Below are positions 1 to 4,542 of a stretch of DNA of 5,522 nt, piece by piece. A model generated the notes under the pieces. It ran no database searches. It was given only the letters and a program-made list of their open reading frames with translations, and was not told the DNA's origin. The position numbers and the translations under genes were made by a program. Each line of letters starts with the position of its first letter. Position 1 is the stretch's first letter. Origin of the DNA: Hyphomicrobiales bacterium (GTDB taxonomy: Bacteria; Pseudomonadota; Alphaproteobacteria; Rhizobiales; Devosiaceae); assembly GCA_028290345.1 (NCBI GenBank), contig JAQGKB010000203.1:1-5522 (forward strand). The letters are read 5' to 3'.

Positions 1-420
1 CAGCAGATCGAGCTTTTCCGCGTAGAGCTCATCATAGTCGGTGAGGCTATAGCCGAAGAGCGGAAAGGATTCCGTCGACGAGCCGCGCCCGGCGGTGATC
101 TCCGCGCGGCCGTTCGAGATGGCATCGAGCGTTGCAAATTGCTGGTAGACGCGCACCGGATCGTCGGTGCCAAGCACCGTAACCGCACTGCCCAGCTTGA
201 TATGGCTGGTCACGGACGCGGCTGCACCCAGGATCACGGCCGCCGCCGAGGCCGGCATGTCGCGGGTGTGATGCTCGCCGATGCCGAAGAAATCCAGCCC
301 GACCTGGTCGGCCAGGCGGATCGCCTCAAGCAGGTTCCGCTGCGCTTGTGCCGTCGAGCTGCGCTCGCCGGTCGTTGGATCGATCTGAACGTCGCCGAAG
401 CTGTAAATACCGAGTTCCAT
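1..420 (-). CDS. Luciferase-like flavin-dependent monooxygenase, N-terminal part (cut by left edge)
   Basis: The minus strand reads 140 codons from ATG at 420-418 to base 1 with no stop, so the C-terminal part lies outside the window. The protein opens MELGIYSFGDV, a first beta strand typical of the bacterial luciferase-like (LLM) TIM-barrel family. GIGEHH follows at about residues 46-51, then a hydrophobic strand ending in GSAVTVLGTDDPVRVYQQFA (77-96), then SNGRAEITAGRGS (102-114) and ESFPLFGY (117-124). Family members bind reduced FMN or F420 and oxidise small organic substrates; many are annotated only as LLM class oxidoreductases, and the substrate here is unknown. It lies 113 bases downstream of the azoreductase on the same strand, probably co-transcribed under the LysR regulator. 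The start has a weak GGGTGA ribosome site about five bases upstream and matches the usual N-terminus. Family assignment is firm; function is open. Confidence 0.9.
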   Translation of the reverse strand, partial: MELGIYSFGDVQIDPTTGERSSTAQAQRNLLEAIRLADQVGLDFFGIGEHHTRDMPASAAAVILGAAASVTSHIKLGSAVTVLGTDDPVRVYQQFATLDAISNGRAEITAGRGSSTESFPLFGYSLTDYDELYAEKLDLL

Positions 421-533
421 TTGATTCACCCATGCGGTTGACGGGTAACTGGAGACGCATCAACCAATTCGCTGTGGACGTGTGTCTCGGCGACGGCCGC
501 CGTGGCTGCCGCCGTGTTGAGCGTGAGGCCCGC

Positions 534-1148
534 CTAAGCGGCAAGCGCGATTTCTTGCACGCGGGAGATGGCGGCGCCGATGGCCTTTTCGGCAGCCTCC
601 GGGCCGAAGGCGAGGCCTTCCACGTAGACGGTCTCGATATCGGTGATCCCCATCAAGCCAAGGATGGCCTTGAGATAGGGCACGGCGTGGTTGTTCGGAG
701 CGGCCGGCCCGTGCGAATAGACGCCGCCCGAGGCCAGGACGATGTAGACCTTCTTGTTCCCGGCAAGGCCGATCGGACCGGCCTCGGTGTATCTGAAGGT
801 GCGGCCAGCCCGTGCGACATTGTCGATCCAGGCCTTGAGCGACGAGTAGATGTTGAAGTTGATCAGCCCGGTGCCCAGGATCACTGTATCGGCGGCAAGC
901 AATTCGTCGACCAACGCGTCCGAGACGCCGATGGCCTCGGCCTCCGCGCTCGTCCTAACCTCGGCCGGCTTGCCGATGGCAGCGGTGAAGTGGCCGTCGA
1001 TGTGCGGCAGCGGCGTCGCGGCCAGATTGCGGTGCAGCACCACGCTGCCAGGATTTTGCGCGATCAGCTTTTCTGCAAGCTCGGTGGCGATCTTGGTCGA
1101 CAAGGACTCGGGGCGGGGACTGGAGGTCAAAAGCAGGATGGATGACAT
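534..1148 (-). CDS. azoR: FMN-dependent NADH-azoreductase (AzoR family)
   Basis: A 204-residue flavodoxin-like quinone/azo reductase, close to the usual 200 residues of E. coli AzoR. Members use NADH and bound FMN for two-electron reduction of quinones and azo compounds in the cytoplasm, as homodimers. Visible motifs: an FMN-phosphate loop rich in Ser near residues 9-18 (SSPRPESLST); the flavin-contact loop GLINFNIYSSLKAWID at 94-109; VARAGRTFRYTEAGPIGL at 111-128; ASGGVYS at 139-145; and the C-terminal GLMGITDIETVYVEGLAFGP at 164-183. The canonical P-M-Y-N-F of the contact loop reads G-L-I-N-F here, which may alter substrate preference. ATG at 1148-1146 is preceded by GAGAGAACCACC, a fair ribosome site. 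It is divergent from the LysR gene, the likely regulator, and is followed by a luciferase-like monooxygenase. The symbol is by family similarity; azo dyes need not be the natural substrate. Confidence 0.93.
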   Translation of the reverse strand: MSSILLLTSSPRPESLSTKIATELAEKLIAQNPGSVVLHRNLAATPLPHIDGHFTAAIGKPAEVRTSAEAEAIGVSDALVDELLAADTVILGTGLINFNIYSSLKAWIDNVARAGRTFRYTEAGPIGLAGNKKVYIVLASGGVYSHGPAAPNNHAVPYLKAILGLMGITDIETVYVEGLAFGPEAAEKAIGAAISRVQEIALAA

Positions 1149-1173
1149 GGTGGTTCTCTCGAATTCTCTTGGA

Positions 1174-1199
1174 GGCGGGGCCGGAAAACTGTCCCCGCC
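1174..1199 (-). promoter_or_regulatory. GC-rich hairpin in azoR 5' leader
   Basis: GGCGGGG at 1174-1180 pairs perfectly with CCCCGCC at 1193-1199 across a 12-base loop. It ends about 26 bases before the azoR start codon. If transcription begins near the palindrome at 1238-1249, this stem lies in the 5' untranslated leader. The structure is visible in the sequence; a regulatory role is inferred, and there is no T tract to make it a terminator. Confidence 0.35.
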
Positions 1200-1237
1200 G
1201 CAGAGATAGGTCTGGCTCGCTATCGAGAAAACTGGGA

Positions 1238-1249
1238 TTATCTAGATAA
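1238..1249. promoter_or_regulatory. Perfect palindrome, likely LysR operator (T-N11-A)
   Basis: TTATCTAGATAA is a perfect 12-base dyad in the A/T-rich part of the divergent azoR/lysR intergenic region, 19-30 bases before the LysR start codon. With the next base it fits the LysR-family T-N11-A box (T1238 to A1250), with the core ATCTAGAT. The direct repeat ATCGAGA flanks it at 1222-1228 and 1255-1261. Known LysR regulators bind such dyads between divergent genes to repress themselves and activate the neighbour on ligand binding. The palindrome is seen directly; binding by this regulator is inferred from layout. The minus-strand GATAAT within it could also serve as an azoR -10 element, though no good -35 is visible. 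Confidence 0.6.
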
Positions 1250-1267
1250 AAATCATCGAGAGAATAG

Positions 1268-2185
1268 ATGAGCACGCAGCCCAACCCGACGCTGGATCAA
1301 CTGCAGGTGTTTTTGACGGTGGCCGAGACCGGGAGTTTTTCGGCGGCCTCCCGCCTGCTCAATCGCGCCCAATCGGTAATCAGCTACACCATCGCCAACC
1401 TCGAGGAGCAGCTTGAAATGCAGCTCTTCGATCGCGCCGGTGCCCGTCAGCCAAAGCTGACCGAGGCCGGAACGGCAATGCTCGAAGACGCCCGGCGGAT
1501 TTTGTCGAACGTCGATGTCATGCGGGCGCGGGTCAAGAGCCTGAAGGATGGGCTTGAAGGCGAACTCGCGGTGGCCATCAGCGTCCTGGTGCCCTCCGAG
1601 GTGGTGGTCAGCGTGCTGCGGGAATTCGGCGACAGATTTCCATCGGTCTCAATGAACCTCACCGTCGGCGAACTGGGCACGGTAATGGACCTCGTCTCCA
1701 GCGGAAAGGCGACGATCGGCCTCGGTGGGGCGATGCCGGAATACGATACTTCGCTGATTGCCGAACGCATCGGTCATTCCCTGATGGTGCCTGTCGCGGC
1801 CGCCTCGCATCCGCTGGCGAGCATCGAGCGGCCGCTAAGCATCACCGATGTTCGGGACGCAACGCAACTGGTCGTGACAGACGCATCAGGAATGACGAAA
1901 GGGCGCGATTTCAACGTCCTCTCGTACAAGATCTGGCGCGTTGGCGATGTCACCACAAAGTACAATCTCATTCGGGGTGGCCTTGGCTGGGGCGGCCTGC
2001 CCGAAACTCTCATCAGGCGCGATCTGGCCAAGGGGCGCCTGGTCCACCTCAACCTGGATGCCTACGAGCAGAGCGGATACCCCCTCTACAGCATCAGGAA
2101 ATTGGCCAATCCGCCCGGACCGGCAGCGCGATGGATGATCGAAAGCTTTCGAGCGAAGCTGGGGCGACACGACGAAAGCGTTTGA
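1268..2185 (+). CDS. LysR-family transcriptional regulator
   Basis: A 305-residue protein of standard LysR length. The N-terminal winged helix-turn-helix covers about residues 9-67: LDQLQVFLTVAETGSFSAAS (9-28), the recognition-helix region around RAQSVISYTIANLEEQL (33-49), then LFDR (53-56) and the LTEAG wing (64-68). A linker helix follows (about 70-92), then the two-lobed effector-binding domain (from about 97), including a GGLGWGGLPETLI segment common in rhizobial members. The start at 1268 is set by GAGAG five bases upstream and a normal N-terminus. It is divergent from the azoreductase across 119 bases holding a T-N11-A palindrome, so it most likely controls azoR and the luciferase-like gene and itself. 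The second ATCGAGA repeat overlaps its own ribosome site, consistent with autorepression. The ligand cannot be inferred; a quinone, aromatic or electrophile would suit the target but is a guess. Confidence 0.95.
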   Translation: MSTQPNPTLDQLQVFLTVAETGSFSAASRLLNRAQSVISYTIANLEEQLEMQLFDRAGARQPKLTEAGTAMLEDARRILSNVDVMRARVKSLKDGLEGELAVAISVLVPSEVVVSVLREFGDRFPSVSMNLTVGELGTVMDLVSSGKATIGLGGAMPEYDTSLIAERIGHSLMVPVAAASHPLASIERPLSITDVRDATQLVVTDASGMTKGRDFNVLSYKIWRVGDVTTKYNLIRGGLGWGGLPETLIRRDLAKGRLVHLNLDAYEQSGYPLYSIRKLANPPGPAARWMIESFRAKLGRHDESV

Positions 2186-2233
2186 ACTTGGCACACAGCG
2201 CGGACATCGGCGCTCTCGTGGACTTCGAAGGCT

Positions 2234-2261
2234 GGTTGCCCTTCGGTCGCGAAGGACAACC
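2234..2261. other. Strong hairpin in convergent spacer, terminator-like without T tract
   Basis: GGTTGCCCTTCG at 2234-2245 is the inverted repeat of CGAAGGACAACC at 2250-2261 with one difference and a four-base loop. In a minus-strand transcript the odd position becomes a G-U pair, so the stem is 12 pairs unbroken; in a plus-strand transcript it is a C-A mismatch. It lies between the LysR stop (2185) and the small membrane protein stop (2314), where both transcripts converge. A smaller stem, AGCGC/GCGCT at 2197-2201 and 2210-2214, lies nearer the LysR end. Neither is followed by a run of T, so intrinsic termination is only possible, not shown. Confidence 0.4.
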
Positions 2262-2313
2262 GATCGACTCGTGGCCGCCCCAACGGGCTTTCGGGTGATC
2301 TGATGGCTCAGGC

Positions 2314-2481
2314 CTAAAAGACGGCCAGGTATTTCAGTAGCGAAATGATGCCGAGGATGATCACGACGATCTGAATGATTTGCCGCACGCGCGCTTCAAC
2401 CGGCAGCCGCTGCACGAGATAGAGAATTAATATGATCACCAGAAAGGTGATCAGAATGCCGATTAGTACCGATGACGCCAT
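2314..2481 (-). CDS. Small two-helix membrane protein, resembling the Thivi_2564 family
   Basis: A 55-residue hydrophobic protein with two predicted membrane helices: about residues 4-22 (LIGILITFLVIILILYLV region) and 36-53 (IQIVVIILGIISLLKYL). They are joined by a short charged loop, QRLPVEARVRQ (23-33), containing two Arg and ending the first helix. Small inner-membrane proteins of this plan are common in proteobacteria and are named Thivi_2564 family in public annotation; their function is not known. The start at 2481 is chosen because AGAGGAAG, a strong Shine-Dalgarno, sits at 2495-2488, six bases upstream. A longer in-frame reading to 2580 would add an uncharged, unremarkable stretch through the putative promoter and is less likely. 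It is a separate transcription unit from the operon ending at 2613. A possible general-stress sigma promoter precedes it. The family match is from memory of the pattern, not a search. Confidence 0.75.
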   Translation of the reverse strand: MASSVLIGILITFLVIILILYLVQRLPVEARVRQIIQIVVIILGIISLLKYLAVF

Positions 2482-2522
2482 TTTGATCTTCCTCTTGAGC
2501 GCTTTAGGTGCGCCAAGACCTA

Positions 2523-2547
2523 GACGCGCCAGAGCGTTGGAGGTTCC
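2523..2547 (-). promoter_or_regulatory. Possible EcfG (RpoE2-type) general-stress promoter
   Basis: On the minus strand GGAAC (2547-2543) is followed by 16 bases and CGTC (2526-2523). The alphaproteobacterial EcfG consensus is GGAAC, 16-17 bases, CGTT; the match is full at -35 and three of four at -10. Transcription would begin roughly 25 bases before the Shine-Dalgarno of the small membrane protein, a sensible leader length. The spacing and sequence are seen; sigma-factor use is inferred. Chance occurrence cannot be excluded. Confidence 0.4.
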
Positions 2548-2612
2548 ACAAAGCTTGGGTTCGACTACGGCCGCGTGCAAGACATCGCGCGCCAGTCCAA
2601 GACGATCTCGAT

Positions 2613-3104
2613 CTAGAGATAGCCATTCCTGAAGCTGATCAGCGGGCGAGCATCGGGATCAAAGGAGAAATCGACCAGGCGGCCGATGGCGATGGTTGTG
2701 CCATGCCGTTCGATGGTTTCCTCGAGAACGCAATCGAAGGCGCCTACCGCCGCGCGCAGGATCGGCGCACCGGTGGTCAGGGTTGTCCAGTCCTCTGGCT
2801 GGAAGCGGGCGGGGCCCTTGAGTTCGGATTTGCCGGCAAAGATCGAGGCCATCTCGGCGCTGCCTGCCGACAGGTAGTTCACCGAAAAGGCCTTGCTTGC
2901 CAAGACGGCGGTCAGTGCCGAGGTCTTGGCATCGATCGAAACCATGATCATCGGCGGGCTGGCGCTGAGGTGCGTGGCCGAAAGGGCCAGAAAGCCTGCA
3001 TTGCCATCATTGCCGCGAGCCGCGACGACCGCAGCGCCAACAGCGCGATTGCCTATCGCCTGCCAGAACGTGCGGCCATCGATAGGCTTTCCTTGCGTGC
3101 TCAT
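2613..3104 (-). CDS. Flavin reductase-like FMN-binding protein, divergent (second reductase of the operon)
   Basis: A 163-residue protein of the flavin reductase-like split-barrel family (the fold of NtaB, HpaC and RutF), of usual length. Recognisable parts: FWQAIGNRAVGAAVVAARG (13-31); GNAGFLALSATHLSASPPMI (34-53), equivalent to the FMN-contact segment; ASKAFSVNYLSAGSAEMASI (69-88); FDCVLEE at 123-129; and the C-terminal PLISFRNGYL. The usual G-D-H pyridine-nucleotide motif is replaced by ERHGTTIAIG (132-141), so NADH-dependent flavin reduction is uncertain. ATG at 3104 has GGGAGG seven bases upstream, a strong site. It begins 19 bases after the lyase stop and is the last gene of the four-gene operon. 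It could be a second reductase, an FMN-binding oxidoreductase acting on a pathway intermediate, or a partner of the luciferase-like enzyme at 1-420. Family is secure, role is not. Confidence 0.88.
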   Translation of the reverse strand: MSTQGKPIDGRTFWQAIGNRAVGAAVVAARGNDGNAGFLALSATHLSASPPMIMVSIDAKTSALTAVLASKAFSVNYLSAGSAEMASIFAGKSELKGPARFQPEDWTTLTTGAPILRAAVGAFDCVLEETIERHGTTIAIGRLVDFSFDPDARPLISFRNGYL

Positions 3105-3123
3105 GGCGATCCTCCCGTTCCGA

Positions 3124-3894
3124 TCACGCCAGATGCGTCGCGGCTCGCACCTGATCTTCGGTTATCGCCCACTTGCCGGAGAAACCCATCGCCCGCGAGC
3201 GCCGGCATTGTTGCTCGTAGCCCGACAGATCGCCGATTGCGGCATATGGGCCGTCGAAGGCCCTAAGCCCGAAGGCTCGCGCCGTAACGGCCATCTTCAT
3301 CAGCGCATAGTGCCAGATGTCGGATGGATGAAACGTCTCGCCCTGGGCGCCCCAAAGCCCGTATTCCGGGTGCGGCGTACCGGCCGATTTCAAAGCGATA
3401 CCCATACCGCTGGCAAAATCTCCGGCGCCGAAATGCAGGGTATCGATGCGGCCACTCGCGCGGGCGATGCTGTCGATCTCGACAAGGGCGCGCGGTGTTT
3501 CGATCAGGATTTCCAGCTTCAGCGGCGTTATTATGCCCGCTTGTCGCTCGCAAACGGTCAGAAAGCGATCAATGGCGGCTACGTCATAGGCGGTTTCCGC
3601 CATTGGAAACAGGATCGACCGAAGCGCCGGACAGCCAGCGGCGACAAGTTGGCCGATTTCATCAAACGTCGACAGCTCCTCGAGGCCATTGACCCGGACG
3701 CTAACCGTCTTGCCGCGCCAGTCGCACGAGTTCAGGGCAGCAATGGTCGTGGTCACGGCCGCGCCTTTGCAATCGTCCGGAACGCTGAATTCAAAGTCGA
3801 TGAAGACATGGGGCGCTACGGATCGACTGAGCGCCTGCAGCGCTGCTTCATCATGGCCCGGAGCGTATAGCAAGGGTTCGAAGACGGCCGTCAT
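3124..3894 (-). CDS. HpcH/HpaI aldolase / citrate lyase (CitE-like) family protein
   Basis: A 256-residue TIM-barrel lyase of the HpcH/HpaI aldolase/CitE superfamily, whose members cleave or form C-C bonds in oxo-acids or acyl-CoA esters using Mg2+. The family layout is visible: EPLLYAPGHDEAAL (6-19), matching the RS-x-LF-x-PG opening; VFIDFEFSV (30-38), matching DLEDSV; VSVRVNG (64-70) with the substrate-binding Arg67; ILIETPRAL (129-137) with the expected metal ligand Glu132; and HFGAGDFASGMG (154-165) with Asp159. Near the end FSGKWAITEDQV (238-249) replaces the usual GK-x-x-IHP-x-Q. Two family signatures are therefore altered (DLED to DFEF, IHP to ITE) although the metal site is kept. The start at 3894 has GGAGGGG at 3906-3900 and overlaps the upstream reductase stop in an ATGA, implying translational coupling. 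It probably acts on the product of the monooxygenase; substrate unknown, and CoA use is not established. Confidence 0.87.
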   Translation of the reverse strand: MTAVFEPLLYAPGHDEAALQALSRSVAPHVFIDFEFSVPDDCKGAAVTTTIAALNSCDWRGKTVSVRVNGLEELSTFDEIGQLVAAGCPALRSILFPMAETAYDVAAIDRFLTVCERQAGIITPLKLEILIETPRALVEIDSIARASGRIDTLHFGAGDFASGMGIALKSAGTPHPEYGLWGAQGETFHPSDIWHYALMKMAVTARAFGLRAFDGPYAAIGDLSGYEQQCRRSRAMGFSGKWAITEDQVRAATHLA

Positions 3895-4478
3895 ATTGTC
3901 CCCTCCGGGTGTTGGCGAACTGAAGACGGAACCGGCAGGCGGGGGCTGTCGGCGTCCTGATTAGCCTCGCTTGTCTCGGTAAGGTGGAGTTTGCGGTACT
4001 GCCGGTTGAGATAGACCAGGGCCTGCGAGTGGGAGTGCTTCGAAATCGTTAGCACTTCGCAGAAAAAAACGTCATGGGTGCCGAAATCGACGCTTTTGAC
4101 GATCCTGCAGTCAAAAGTGATGGCGGCCACGTCGAGGACCGGTGAACTCGTGCCGCGTGTCGTCCACTGTGCCGCGGCGAAACGGTCGCCCATTGGCGTT
4201 TTCCCGCCAAATAGCCGCGACAGGGGCTCGTGATGTGGGCCAAGGGTATTGACGCACAACACACCGTTGTCCCGAAAGCTGCTGTATACTGATGCGCTTC
4301 GGTTGAGGCAGACCAGCAAAGTCGGCGGCGAGTCGGTCACGCTGGTCACCGCCGATGCCGTGAAGCCGGCGCGGCCCGCGGGGCCGTCCGTCGTGATGAT
4401 GTGCACCGCCGCCGGGAAATGTGCCATCGCGTCGCGGAAAGCGAGTGAGGTAAGGGGCGCTTCGCTTTCCAACATCAT
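3891..4478 (-). CDS. RutF-like NAD(P)H:flavin reductase
   Basis: A 195-residue protein closely resembling RutF and other short-chain flavin reductases that hand FMNH2 to two-component monooxygenases. Motifs: FRDAMAHFPAAVHIITTDGP (14-33), AGRAGFTASAVTSVTD (34-49) and PPTLLVCLNRSASVY (51-65) around the flavin; CVNTLGPHHEPLSRLFGG (75-92); MGDRFAAAQW (96-105); FDCRI (122-126); and FGTHDVFFCEV (132-142), whose GTH matches the RutF nucleotide motif. It has a hydrophilic C-terminal tail of about 30 residues. The reading frame is open to 4676, but that extension overlaps the preceding gene and is not family-like. AAGG lies just before two consecutive ATGs (4478 and 4475), and either may be used. A start at 4553 has no ribosome site. 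It follows the NtaA-type monooxygenase by 64 bases and overlaps the lyase by four, so it is the likely reductase component. RutF similarity does not imply uracil catabolism: no other rut genes are seen. Confidence 0.92.
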   Translation of the reverse strand: MMLESEAPLTSLAFRDAMAHFPAAVHIITTDGPAGRAGFTASAVTSVTDSPPTLLVCLNRSASVYSSFRDNGVLCVNTLGPHHEPLSRLFGGKTPMGDRFAAAQWTTRGTSSPVLDVAAITFDCRIVKSVDFGTHDVFFCEVLTISKHSHSQALVYLNRQYRKLHLTETSEANQDADSPRLPVPSSVRQHPEGTI

Positions 4479-4542
4479 CGACCTTGCCAACGCTTGATCG
4501 CCGTACTGGCCTGCGACGGACTGGCCATCGGGATCGGCTTGC

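Noticed and set aside
348..1145. 265-codon plus-strand open frame across the azoreductase
   Set aside because: It lies opposite azoR, which has clear family motifs; the plus-strand translation shows no domain and reflects GC-rich antisense openness.
2551..2575. GGGTTCGACTACGG resembling a tRNA T-arm (possible tRNA fragment or attachment site)
   Set aside because: The flanking bases do not form a T-stem, and no anticodon or acceptor arm is found, so it is not a tRNA remnant.
2482..2580. 33-residue N-terminal extension of the small membrane protein
   Set aside because: The strong Shine-Dalgarno at 2488-2495 and the family-like N-terminus support the start at 2481; the extension runs through the likely promoter.
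2508..3266. 252-codon plus-strand open frame over the second flavin reductase
   Set aside because: Antisense shadow of a recognisable gene; Arg/Gly/Asp-rich translation without family features or a ribosome site.
2893..3870. 325-codon plus-strand open frame over the lyase and reductase
   Set aside because: Longest antisense frame here, but it covers two genuine minus-strand genes with conserved motifs and itself shows none.
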